Below, one piece after another: positions 47,148 to 57,495 of a stretch of 64,000 nucleotides of DNA; the stretch's first letter is position 1; every line of letters starts with the position of its first letter. Made by a program: the position numbers and the translations under genes. The stretch comes from Xylogone sp. PMI_703 (Eukaryota > Ascomycota > Leotiomycetes): positions 62,001 to 126,000 of the forward strand of contig JAJTUQ010000017.1 of assembly GCA_021399445.1 (NCBI GenBank), given 5' to 3'. Under the pieces are notes generated by a model. It had not been told where the DNA came from and made no database searches. It saw nothing but the letters and a program-made list of their open reading frames with translations.

Positions 47148-49647
47148 CAGACATCTCAGTAATCGATCATAATCGATTGTTAACGCTCTTAACAATCGAT
47201 ACTAATCGATCTCGATCTCGATCACGGCCACAGTTAACAATCAATTGATCGATAAGTATCGATAATCCTTAAATCAATTTGGATATTATGTAAGAATAAC
47301 GTAACCTCACGTTGGATGTATGTTATTACGACGTAACATGAGACATCTACGTTCTTCTTAACATTTCTCTTTCTCTCTTTGAAAACAATATATACAGTAT
47401 AACAATAGATTACATTTAAACATATTAACCTCGTCTATTAGTATGAAAACGTCAGACTTTACCTATATCCCATAAAAACAAAAAGTTACTGAATTGAATT
47501 TTATTACCGTCGTAAACGAATCTCAAACAAATTTTATCAACGTACATATATATATATATATATTAATGTCTTCTTCAGACGATTCTTCGGTCTTCTCCGA
47601 TGTACCTACTATAGTCATACTGTCAGAAAGTATATCATAGGCTTTTAGTAATAACTCTACATTATCTGAAGTACTTTCCGAACTCTCCACCACCCATCGT
47701 ACTATAAAGAGAAAGAGACTAAAAGCTAAAGAGACATAAAAGCACTTTCGTGAGACAGAGGATAATAAGGCATGTGCTAATCAAAATAATAAGGTTATTC
47801 GTTACTGTAAGAAGTGTAAATCATAGCCTACTACTGTCACCAACAACGTACAACGTTACTTTGCAAACGTACATTATATATGTGTTGAAGAAGACTCTCG
47901 GCTTAAGCAAAGACATCATAATTCACTCAAAAACGCCTTCGTACGGCAAGAAGAAAAGAGACAAAAGGTAGTAAACCAGAACGACTACAATACCTTACAG
48001 AAGTATATCAAACACGATGTATTTCGGGAGGCACAGACATTGCTCTCTACACGTAGGCATCTTCCTTTCCACTTCATAGCTTGACCTGAATACCAGGCAC
48101 TTCTTGTAGCTATTAATCCAACTGTTGAAGAGCTCCTTGTTGATAATTGTAACACAGTCGCCGATGACCTTAATCGTGTATATACTACACACAAGGCAAA
48201 GTTGAAGGAATTATTGAAAGAATCCCGAACGCCTATACAGTTCTCTATTGACATATGGTCTTCGCCACATCGCAAAACTTTTATCGCGATACATTATCAA
48301 TGAGTTGGTAAAGATTATCAGCCTCGGAAAACTTTACTGACTCTGCCAGACCTCTGTCGATCTCACGCTGGCACAGCCATGGAACCTCATATTATACGGG
48401 CCATTAGAGACTATGACATAGTAAACAAGATCGGCTTCTTTACCGGCGATAATGACACGAAAATAAACACATGTTTACGCAAACTTGCACAAGATCTCGA
48501 GACCGAATACGGCATTGATTTCGATCCTGTCCTCTCTCGTACGCGATATAATGGTCACATTATCAACCTCTCCCTCCAGACCTTCCTCTTTGCTAGTAAT
48601 GAAGAAGCCCTGCAAGCAGCAATTGATGAGGCTATAGAAAAGTCCAATGATATCACTATTATTAAGGTTTTACAACACCAAGTTAAGTCAAAGAGTAAGA
48701 AAAAAGCTAAAAATGATCAATCTGGCTGGCGTAGCATAAGCACGATAGGTAAACTCCACAACATCACAGTCTTTATTCGTAACTCAGATATTCATGGCGA
48801 TGTGTGGGACGATATCGCAGGTCGGTCGCTCGACATTAACAATGTGACTCGGTAGAATTCGTGGTTTTTACTGCTTGATAAGGCGATCAAACAGCAAGGC
48901 CCTCTAATGACGTTCTTACAACAATACTATAACAAACTACAAGATAATCTGCTTACTACGGAAGACTGAGTATTGCTAAAGATAACACACGAGTTCCTTC
49001 AGCCCTTCTATGAAACGACCTGAAGCAGCAGAGAAAGTAAGCATTAATTGATCAAGTCCTCGCTAATATAGATATCCTTCTCAAGCAGTTTAAGGACAAA
49101 AAAGTGAGTAATTACTTTTATTAGCTAATCGTAACATTAATAAGTTAACTAATCCTGTAGGCCAAATATGTATGTTCTGGAGGATGACGAGGATAATGAA
49201 TTTGAAAGATTCATCAATATGAAGCCACAGAAGATGATTACGAAACTACCGCTCGAATGATGGACTAGAGAACAACAGCGACTAGAGTATCCTCGCCTTT
49301 ATCAGATAACAATAGATATCTTGAGCGTACCTCCGATGTCAGACGATCCAGAACAGGTATTTTCCGGAGCTAAACGTACAATATCATAGGATCGGGCACG
49401 CCTATCACCAGCCCACATTGAGCAACTTGAGTATTTAAATAGTTGGATGCAGAATGACTTGATTCGGAAGCTCTATGTTATTGTTGAAGGAAATAGAGTA
49501 GAAGTATCAGGTGATGAAGGGAGGACTATTCCTCCACCTAATCGATAAGCATTATCGATCTAATAATCGATGTCGATCGCAGGTCTTAACAATCGATTAA
49601 TATCGATCCAAAGTCAAAAATCGATTGATCGATTACTGAGAAGTCTG
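47148..49647 (+). mobile_element. hAT transposon (2.5 kb)
   Basis: Inverted ends: left CAGACATCTCAGTAATCGAT, right (reverse complement) CAGACTTCTCAGTAATCGAT. Both ends carry dense ATCGAT motifs (47158-47275 and 49540-49640), as expected for subterminal transposase sites. The flanking 8-mers (GTTCCCGG and AATACAGG) do not match. GC content is close to host level, so RIP is light. Confidence 0.85.
47566..49548 (+). pseudogene. hAT transposase, damaged
   Basis: ATG 47566 (MSSSDDSSVFSDVPTIVILS) to TAA 49546-49548. The N-terminus has a BED-finger-like region (about 47750-47890). The middle has FSIDIWSSPHRKTFIAIHYQ ('TTDLWTSP....FLAV..H') and RTRYNGHIINLSLQTFLF ('R.RC.GHIINL..QA.LF'), with an open stretch of 158 codons at 48379-48855. 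The C-terminus has the dimerisation domain (DILSVPPMSDDPEQVFSGAK, RARLSPAHIEQLEYLNSWM). A fungal-type intron lies at 49104-49160 (GTGAGT...TGTAG). Lesions: several TGA/TAG/TAA codons, a one-base frameshift near 49020, and loss of the region between the central helices and the dimerisation domain. Confidence 0.85.
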
Positions 49648-49656
49648 AATACAGGT

Positions 49657-49697
49657 ATGTAGTGCCCTTTTAGGCTTAACGGGCGGAATAGATCATT
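49657..49697 (+). repeat. 3'-end fragment of a LINE
   Basis: GTAGTGCCCTTTTAGGCTTA and the following CGGGCGGAATAGATCAT match, in inverse orientation, the 3' end of the LINE at 59722-59757. It is probably a 5'-truncated insertion or a remnant of one. Confidence 0.7.
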
Positions 49698-49954
49698 GAT
49701 ACTTGATCACCATCGAAATTCAACTTTCTAGAATGGACGTCTACACGCAATTCTACTTCGATCGGTGACGTTATGTGTTGTTTTCATTTAGGTTTTGTAT
49801 TTCTCCCCTTACCTGTATTTTCCGATTGCACTTACCCCATTGCTTCCATGCCAGAGTTCCATTTGCTCTTAATTCATTCCGCCTTCAATCACGAGAAGTA
49901 TCTATTCACAAGCATATTAACATCCGTCATCACTCGTTCCTCTTCTCCAACCTG
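49698..49954. other. Spacer, no gene seen
   Basis: Unremarkable GC content. Open frames here (60-75 codons, overlapping in two phases) have no motif. Confidence 0.4.
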
Positions 49955-50843
49955 CTCTGATAGACGTCCCACAATCCTCCTGCCACGGCACCTAGGTTGA
50001 TATGTTCGTTCTCCCTTGTCACCTGTCTGGCTATATTTAGAAGTGCAATATGTACATCTGGGTATGTTTTCTAAAGGCTCAACACCAAATTTCGCTGGGA
50101 GGCTTTTACCAGAGATAATGAGAACATCTGCGGTATAGGGTCACTCCACAGAAGGTAGATAGTGACAAGGAATGAGGGTGTAATTTGGGCTGAGGGGACG
50201 TGGAAACTTTGAGCTAACGGGAGGAACCATGTAAATGTGGTGTGTAGTGCTGCGGTTGTTGTCTGTGCTTTGGTGATTGTCAATCAGCTCCTATTTTTTT
50301 GGCATGGAGAGAGGTTTCCAGCTCGTGGAAAGAGAGGAAAAGAAGGGATAGAGGGCATAAGGACTAATTAGCTGGCAAGATAAGAAGGATAAATACCATG
50401 AAATCATACACCAAGCTCCTCTCCTCATATCCTCCACACAGATCACTAAAATCCACTCGCGCTGCATTAAATAATACACATTCTATAACTATATCTCCTT
50501 TTCTTTTGGACCACTCTTATACCTCCTTCAATACTATCTGGAACTTTACACTCTCCATAATATCGACTGCCCAAGTCTCAATTTCGACTTGTCTCGCAGT
50601 CGGAGAGGTGTTTGACAGAGCTGAGAGAATGGAGACTCTGCTGGCCTGGAGACGCGACCAAGAGCGAGAGATCAAAGTAATACGATTGAATTTGTTCTGG
50701 GCGAAGACAGAAGCGGTTGAGTGGCCTATACCAGGACCAGAGCCTACAACAAGTAGTGCGGCTGATTTAGATGGAGACGGAGTCATATATTTCGTTATAT
50801 TTGTTTTCCTTATCGGTTCATTGAGAAGGATGATATCAAGCAA
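49955..50843 (-). pseudogene. Short-chain dehydrogenase/reductase, degraded
   Basis: The minus strand encodes an NAD(P)-dependent Rossmann-fold oxidoreductase of the SDR superfamily. The N-terminal piece (50517-50843) has S-A-A-L-L-V-V-G-S-G-P-G-I-G-H-S-T-A (the TGxxxGxG-type cofactor loop) and ITLISRSWSRL. It ends at an in-frame TAA, after which the same frame goes on with CVLFNAARVDFSDL ('NAA' block). A likely intron starts near 50400 (minus, GTATTTATCC). The C-terminal part is on 50283-49955: PSFLVTIYLLWSDPIPQMFS, LVKASQRNLVLSL, then another stop and TYPDVHIALLNIARQVTREN. The usual Tyr-x3-Lys catalytic motif is not seen: the region reads LSLVKASQRN. Broken by at least two stops. Substrate unknown. 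Confidence 0.75.
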
Positions 50844-51239
50844 CCTTAAAAGCCTTCTGCTAGTGTTTATTTTGCGATGTAAGGTGATTGAAAAGGGTAT
50901 GTATCCTGGAAGAGTCTTACTCAGCTTCCTAAATTATGATTACGAACCTGACAGGGGGCGGTCATGTGGCTGGCATTGGCTGGAGAAGACAATATGTACT
51001 ATACGGATCCCGTGTGACTGAATGATGCCCAATTCTATAGTTGGGGAAGGTGAGTGGCTCTGTTCTACAGTAGGGTTCGACACAAATACATGTCAGAACA
51101 ATTGCGGTTGCGCATATGGACCGTAAATAACTATAACCTCATTAGGCATAATCAGGAGAACCTGCTATGCGAGGCCATTCGATTGGTTGCCCCTTAGTGC
51201 AATCCTCACTATAAATTGTACGTACGTACTGTAATTGCA
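50844..51239. other. Spacer, no gene seen
   Basis: About 400 bp of ordinary composition between two oxidoreductase relics. No motif seen. Confidence 0.5.
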
Positions 51240-51611
51240 CTATAGGATAGTTAATCCAGTTAATTCTTTCAGCTTTGTCATAATCGGCTTCTCACAAAAA
51301 ACATGGAGTCCTTTCTGTATTGCAGCGATTGTCAGCGAGGCGTGGACATCTGTGCTGATGCTGATCCAGATAGCTTGCAAGCTCGGATGCTGGATCATCT
51401 TACTGTAGTCATCGTAGACATTGATGCCCCAATCCTTATATTCGCTTTGAGCCCATTGAAGCTCAGATGGTTCTGTGCCACAAACGGCGACAACACGGGT
51501 CACAGGGAAACGGTTAAGGAGGGTTTGCAAATCAACCCTAATTAATTTTCTAGTTGAGATCCTCCTTTTGATGCGAATGATGCCTCCTATATACTCTGCG
51601 CATATGGTCAC
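51240..51611 (-). pseudogene. Gfo/Idh/MocA oxidoreductase, N-terminal fragment
   Basis: A 123-codon frame. Residues about 38-113 read TRVVAVCGTEPSELQWAQSE, then DDYSKMIQHPSLQAIWISIS, then HASLTIAAIQKGLHVFCEKP. This is the NAD(P)-binding half of Gfo/Idh/MocA-type sugar or inositol dehydrogenases, whose 'CEKP' Lys is catalytic. The G-x-G-x-x-G loop expected upstream is missing, and the protein ends just after CEKPI-MTKL instead of continuing for some 200 residues. It is a truncated relic. Same strand as the SDR relic, about 400 bp away. Confidence 0.78.
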
Positions 51612-54184
51612 AATACAAGTAAGTTCTGGAAAGGTAAGTTAACAGTCTGTAGAAGCCAACTTGGAATTTGAAAATAATGAGTTATGAGATTGAACGTTGG
51701 TCATCCGGATCCGGCAATTAGTTCTGAGCCGAAGAGGGCAATCTTCCCCACAGTGCTAGATCAGCTGCAGTCCTTTGATGCAAGATTTGATTGGTTAACG
51801 CTGCAATTGGAAATTTCTGGGTTGCCGTTTCCGTAAAAGAGAAAAGGTTATTTCCTATGCAGCAACGCAAATGGCAACATAAAACAGCTTCGCTATTAAG
51901 ACTGCTATATTTTGTGTAATTAGTTTAATCCCGGAGACATCTCGGGCTCGATTTATATTTTGTTTTCTAGACGTATGATTCAGGTAATGGATGATATGAA
52001 GGTGCTGAGAATATCATGCAACGTAATGACTTGAGACTATCCCGATGTGACAGTGAATAGTGAAAGCTGAGCAAATAAGCTGCATCGCATCTGGACTCTT
52101 GTTAGGTAGCTGTATTTAGTCACGTGAATTCGATGATCAGGGTCACGTGTAATTAGATGGGCAGCGTTAGTTATGTATCGTACAGGGAAAAAGGGTTGTA
52201 GTTGGCAGGATATCCCGGTAAGATATTCCAATAGCTTGTCTCAATTCCAGCTAGTTCATCGAGGTTATCTAGCCCATCTCAGATTATTGGAGTTTGAAAT
52301 CGCAGCTCAAATCGGTCTCCTTTAAAACCCATAGCTTCCAACATGCAGTCGGGTTATCCGAGGCCTGTACGGCCACCCCCTATCATCGAGTGCATAGCGC
52401 AAATCTATACCCCCATAACAACACAAGATCCACTTCCATGCCGGCACTTTTGAAGACTCAATTATAGAGCGTGCCCAACATGCAAGGGCACCAGTAGATA
52501 TTACAAGAAGTATGACAAGGGATCATGCTCCAATCTAGGGCTGTGTAGAATTACTTTCCATCATTGGTAATTATTTCACTCCTCGAAGTCTTGAAATTTC
52601 CTATAGGAGAGGTCATTACTGAAATTGGTCCATCGGCATGAGTATCTTCCTCCAGGCTCCCTGCTAGTTAAAGGCAAGGGCTACTCCGTACGAGGAAAGC
52701 ATTACAGTAGTTCGCAAGCGATTGGTCTATCGAGTCACAGTTATTTTCTTGAATGCTAGCTACGCTTACTCTCTCACCCCTTATGTGTAGACACACGTAT
52801 AATGTGGTCCCCGTAAATTTAAAACCGTGCAATATCCATAGTCAGAGGGAAAATACCTAGCTGTGGTCGTGTTCCATTAGCTTACCATAGTCATACTCCC
52901 CCTAATTTGTGAGCCCCGACGAAGGAGGGGATCTCCCACCTTTTTCGGGGCGTTAGATTTTACAGGCAGATATTTCATCCATACTTCTTATCCCATTATT
53001 GGGTTCTCGTAAATCTAAAGATGATGTATTGATTGGAAAGATAACATATTTCATTATGGGGTCTGCGCCCAGTCGCTGGATATGCTAAGAACACTCCCAA
53101 TATTTCCTCCAGCTTTATTGTGAGACTACGGGCTAAATATTAACCATCGAGATGGCGCATCCAGCTTCTCAGATGCCGACAAGTAGTAAGTAATAAATAC
53201 GACACTGTCAGCACTTCCACCCACCCCTTTCTTCAAGAATAATTCAAAAATCATTGAAGTGCCCCCAGGAATTGAATATGATGGCAAATTTATCTATGGC
53301 CTCCTCCCAGAGAAAGCATATTCCAAACTGTTTGATAATTAGGGTCACGTATCAACGGATGCAATTCCCAATGTTAAATCACTCCCGGCCAGGAAGAGGT
53401 ACTGCGATGTTTTGAGAAGTAGTGGTAATTTCTTATAGGCAATGACCGTGACGAAGATTCTGAGTGGATCGAAGTAAATATGAGATTATACGATGGCAGG
53501 GCGGCAGGGTGGCAGAGAATACGGTCCTTTCCATATACTACTGATATGGTTTGATAAGAATGCGGTCGTCACACCTGGTGGGGGTTGCAGTTAAATAGTA
53601 CTTTTCGCGGACTCAAAATAGGGGTCAAAGGTGTTGGTTGTACACAGTGAAAGGAGACCAGAATATGGCTAGAGTAAAACACCTATGAACGTACAGCGAG
53701 GTAACAGTGTATCGGTAGCTCGAAGCACCTCAAAAATATATACAAATTGATCTCTGGCCTTCTAATTTACAGGCGAAAACTACTCTCTACCGTGGAACCC
53801 CTGATGGCTAGCTATACGGTGGTTGAGCCGTTCTGGCCGGCCGCTCTTGCCATACCGGCTATCGTCACCTGACAATAGGCGCAGGGGATATAAGAATTTA
53901 ATCATCAATCCTAACATAATCTGTGTGCGTATAAACTCTTGACGCGTGCTCAATCCACCGGGACTATATCAGATTGCCTTTGATCCACATTGTGTGTCAC
54001 ATAAAGAGTAGTCAGAATCCCCTTATTTCTCGTCATGGTTCATTTTAAAAGTAGAAGTAATTACAAATTGTGGAAAGACTAAGTTGGCCAACCAAGGTAC
54101 CCACTTCTCTCCCGTCGATTTGCCCTCAATTTCAGGGCCTTGATATTATATTTTTCAATTCTTAGTTATAGCTAAATGCTGGCA
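51612..54184. other. Long intergenic stretch, no gene seen
   Basis: 2.6 kb of host-like composition. No ORF with a recognisable motif on either strand. A short hairpin GCCCCGA...TCGGGGC occurs at about 52913-52951, and CACGTGA-type E-box-like words occur near 52121 and 52144. It may hold the worn-out remainder of the neighbouring gene relics. Confidence 0.5.
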
Positions 54185-55309
54185 CTACTCCTGAACCTCG
54201 GCCTGCAGCCTAGATCGTACTGCGTCCCAATCTACTGGACTAGTCAAGATATTAGGTCTAGCACCCCAGGTTTCTCCGAGTTCAGGAAAAGACCCAGTCC
54301 ATGGGCTTTGAGCTGCAGCGATAACCTGCTCCGTTGAAAGCTTCTCCATACTGCGATTCAACGACTCTTTAAGATTTTGGAAATCTTCAAGTTCAACAGC
54401 ACTTTTATTCTTGTTGATACGGACTAGCCCATAATGGTTAGGTCCCTCAATATATTCGTACACACAGCCCCCGGAGAAAACGTTTATCATCGGCTCCGAG
54501 TAGAGCGCCAAAGTGTTGTCAAACTTTCGAGCTGGTGCGTTTCTATCCCTAAGGTCGCTGTATCCTGACAATAAGAACGGGATTTTGATATCCTCAAGCA
54601 CGACTACAAGCTCTGGTGGCGATATATACGTATCACGATCACCTAAGACATCCCATGATCGGTAACAGTGTAACCCAAGAAAATCAGCTCGTTCTTCATC
54701 AGAGCCCGCGGAGAAGTATTTCACCGTGTCCAAGAGCACTTCAGGTGCATCTGGAAGACTATATCCAACAGGCATTATTCGAGTGCCTTGAAGCTCATGC
54801 TTTAGACGGATATAAAACTTGTAGTCCCGGATAACGGCTCGAATCACTTCAGCGGCCCTTGTGTTCTCCGGCTTATAAATTACCTCCATACTTGCAAAGA
54901 AACAGAGCGTGTTTGTGTATTGTGAGAATTCATCGATGAGTCGAAAACCGCGCTCTAGTAATTCCTTCTTGTAAGAGGCCTCTGCTGCATCTCTCATAAT
55001 ACCATAGTTCGCGCATTCCAGGCGGAGGATGACATATATGCCGGCTTTCTTTAAAGCTTCCATTGCTGCACTATGTGACTGTGATTCAATCACCGAATAA
55101 ACTAAAATTGTGTTTATTTGCAGCTTTTTGAATAATGGAATATCTCGCTCAAGGATTGGTAGTAAAGCGTCAGAAAGTGGATCGATATCACTAGTCCTTT
55201 GCGGACGGTACTGAAGTTGGTAGACAACGCCACGGACGAAGAAGCGATGATGGTTTAGACAGAAGAATCTTCCATTAATAGAAATAGGTGTTACGTCATG
55301 AGAAGCCAT
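54185..55309 (-). CDS. GH72-like protein without nucleophile and secretion signals
   Basis: An intronless open frame of 374 residues (start ATG 55309). It resembles the catalytic domain of GH72 beta-1,3-glucanosyltransferases (Gel/Gas), enzymes that remodel cell-wall glucan: residues 8-30 (PISINGRFFCLNHHRFFVRG), 53-75 (ERDIPLFKKLQINTILVYSV), 84-97 (AGIYVILRL), 130-144 (NTLCFFASMEVI), 180-183 (PVGYS), 203-213 (DERADFLGL), 243-251 (IPFLLSGYS) and 279-297 (SGGCVYEYIEGPNHYGLV). The acid/base Glu is kept (E142), but the normal N-E pair is M-E. At the nucleophile site (family S-E-Y) the residue is Gly249. There is no signal peptide, Cys-rich domain or GPI signal, all usual in GH72. It is therefore probably a cytosolic non-catalytic homologue. 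RIP damage is absent. Confidence 0.82.
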   Translation of the reverse strand: MASHDVTPISINGRFFCLNHHRFFVRGVVYQLQYRPQRTSDIDPLSDALLPILERDIPLFKKLQINTILVYSVIESQSHSAAMEALKKAGIYVILRLECANYGIMRDAAEASYKKELLERGFRLIDEFSQYTNTLCFFASMEVIYKPENTRAAEVIRAVIRDYKFYIRLKHELQGTRIMPVGYSLPDAPEVLLDTVKYFSAGSDEERADFLGLHCYRSWDVLGDRDTYISPPELVVVLEDIKIPFLLSGYSDLRDRNAPARKFDNTLALYSEPMINVFSGGCVYEYIEGPNHYGLVRINKNKSAVELEDFQNLKESLNRSMEKLSTEQVIAAAQSPWTGSFPELGETWGARPNILTSPVDWDAVRSRLQAEVQE

Positions 55310-56353
55310 AATTCTCAGCTATTTAGTGACTGTATATAGGAGCAGGCCACAACGAGGATTTTCGTGTTCGAGTAATTACTGTCCAAGGGCCCTCCACTAT
55401 TGAAATAATGCAAGCTGCAGGCAGCAGTGGATTTGAGCCCGGAACCTATTTACCAAAGCGCGAACCGACCTGGTACAAATGTGATATAATTAATACCGAC
55501 AAGAAACGGCGTCCAAGTTCCTTCTCTACACCGAAAACTGCGACAGCAGATGTAGTTGTTGTGGAGTAGATCAAAGGGCAATGGATAGTGGTGAAGAGTT
55601 TTCGTAAACGACGTCAACTGGACCTGTTCATACGGTAATAATACGGCGGCTATTCAGGGCTTAGTGTTCGTTACACTATCCTTGTAAAGCCAACCTGATG
55701 TTATTGCGAGAAATGTCATCTACTATTGATCGTCGAGAATAACTCTATGGCTAATTCATTGCACATTTGTTTTGCTTGCTGCCTCGCGGTTCATTGAGAC
55801 CATGTGGTTTTAAAATTTTAAAGCATTTTCTTCTTGGAAAGCGTTTGTATCTGGAATTATTGGAGCCGTAGGTCTGGACGGAACAAGGAAAAATTAAACG
55901 TAATTCCCTATGTATCCGGCCACTGAAATATGCCGCAAAATTCAGTAAAACCATCCCCTTGTAAACTTAGAGATTAACATATAAGATTGTATATCTTTAT
56001 ATTTTGCAATATAATGAGTTATTCTAATGTAATTCTAATTACTGGATTTCTTATATACTTTAGAACTTTAGAATATTATTATATGTAAAGATTATGATCA
56101 TTATGCTCATATAAGGGAAGTGTTGGTTCACTAGGCACTACCGTAATGTAGGGTTGAATAGGCTTATATTGGCTAATACATCGCATGCGTATGCTTATGC
56201 TTGTCACTATGATTTAAGGAGTTACACCCTTAAATACTCTCTTACCGGATTATTAGTCGTTCCACTCCGATCGCATAGCTACCGAGCGCCAGTATGCTCC
56301 CATAATTCCTAACAACGTTGATAGGCCCTTTCTCGCAGAGTCCCAGGCTCGTA
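55310..56353. other. Intergenic, no gene seen
   Basis: About 1 kb. 55970-56110 is AT-rich. Short frames (for example 55751-55954, minus) have no motif. Confidence 0.5.
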
Positions 56354-56628
56354 TGAACAACTCAACAACAATATTTAATTTTTAATACACCTATTTGAAA
56401 ATAGATTAATTTTAGTTTAAATTTCAAGTTTGTATATAGTTTACTTTATTTGATTATTAGTAAAAGTGTTACACTTGATATTTGCCTTAATTATAAGGCC
56501 ATATTAAATTTTAACAATATTACCATTAACTAAATAAACTAAAGTCTTGTATTTTAATATAATATTAGTAATATTAAAAGAATATCAAATTTATATTCCA
56601 AAAATTGTATTTATTGTTGAGTTGTTCA
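56354..56628. mobile_element. AT-rich MITE (275 bp)
   Basis: Perfect 15-bp inverted ends TGAACAACTCAACAA (56354-56368) and TTGTTGAGTTGTTCA (56614-56628). The interior is very AT-rich and non-coding. Flanks (TCGTA left, CGTTT right) give no clear TSD. The family is unknown. Confidence 0.7.
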
Positions 56629-56654
56629 CGTTTAAAAATTGGCATTTTTGCCCT

Positions 56655-56705
56655 GAATCCCAGTGACCGGTGGGACCAAGTGTCCGATGGGACCGGGAAT
56701 TACAT
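56655..56705. repeat. Pogo-like terminal repeat, stranded
   Basis: CAGTGACCGGTGGGACCAAG, then TGTCCGATGGGACC and GGGAATTACAT, resembles the right end of the pogo-like element at 46798-46841. It abuts an LTR at a TA, so it looks like the end of a transposon whose other half is lost. Confidence 0.55.
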
Positions 56706-56961
56706 TAAGCGAGCAGGTGGATTATATAAGCGGATCCCATGGTTCCCAAGGAGGATCAATGGGATCGACGGGACTCAAAGGAAATTCACTTTCTATATAA
56801 GTAGATAGTTTAGATTAGATAGGAGCCTCGTGCTCAATTTCAATCGATTTACAGCATACCTGCATTTCAAGTAACCAGAGTCTACATAGTTTCACTTGCT
56901 CCCTTCACCTCCAAAGCCTATTATTTGAGTAATAGCCAAACCCCAACGTAGAAACGTTACA
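56706..56961 (+). repeat. Truncated gypsy-A-type LTR, 3' part
   Basis: Starts TTAAGCGAGCAGGTGGATTA, matching the solo LTR from about 15003, and runs to the LTR end GAAACGTTACA. It contains TATATAAGTAGATAG and GCCTCGTGCTCAA. It has the TTTGAGTAATAGCC subfamily end. Little RIP. The 5' part is missing beyond the TA at 56706. Confidence 0.85.
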
Positions 56962-57495
56962 AATCCTTTGATCGCGGATATCGGGACGAACAGTTACTCG
57001 ACAAGACCGAGTGAACCGAGCTAATCGAGAGACCCGAGGTAACAGAGGCCGTAGCTGGAAGCGAGCTTGCTGATGTGGTACGTACCAACATAGATTAAGT
57101 GGGTCTAGTAATAACTTACTCTAACTTAAGTTACAGTAAACTTTAGTCAGTTGCTAAGTTGTGGCTACCCTATTCACGTTTGAGCCGACCGCAGAAGCTG
57201 GCCAAATCAACCCCGCATTTCGCCGCGCGGAGTCTTGGCGGACATTTAAGCCTTTTTGTGGCAAAATATATTTTAGCCCCAAACCACAGCGTCGCATGGC
57301 CGCCTACGGCATCGCGAATCGAGCGCAGTATATATCTTCATGCACTTTACATTCTCTGACGAGCCATCAACGGCGAAACCTGGTTCTAGCTTATAGCAAG
57401 ATCCTTAGGAATCCGTGTGTATGCTCATCATCCACCAATTTTTTGAATATCATCTTCTTATCAATCTAACCTAACCCTAACTCAAACACTTAGTA
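56962..57495. promoter_or_regulatory. Upstream region of the ABM gene
   Basis: About 530 bp between an LTR and the start codon. It has a pyrimidine-rich stretch with repeated CTAACCTAACCCTAAC (57466-57482) just before the ATG, as is common in fungal 5' leaders. A TATATATC lies near 57329. Two overlapping open frames at 57159-57469 have no motif. Confidence 0.4.

Noticed and set aside
47985..48275. Minus-strand ORFs of 96 and 65 codons
   Set aside because: Shadows of the hAT transposase on the plus strand, where the 'DIWSSP' block is clear.
50398..51021. 207-codon plus-strand ORF
   Set aside because: It overlaps the SDR relic on the minus strand, whose cofactor loop is recognisable. The plus frame has no motif.
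55420..55480. tRNA-like string (GGTTCCGGGCTCAAATCC on the minus strand)
   Set aside because: The T-arm-like part is present, but no matching acceptor stem, D-arm or anticodon arm could be paired.
56028..56038. TAATGTAATTC, matching 11 bases of a pogo-like terminal repeat
   Set aside because: The match ends after 11 bases in AT-rich DNA. Chance is a sufficient explanation.
57159..57469. Two overlapping ORFs upstream of the ABM gene
   Set aside because: No motif, and the region has leader/promoter character just before a clear start codon.
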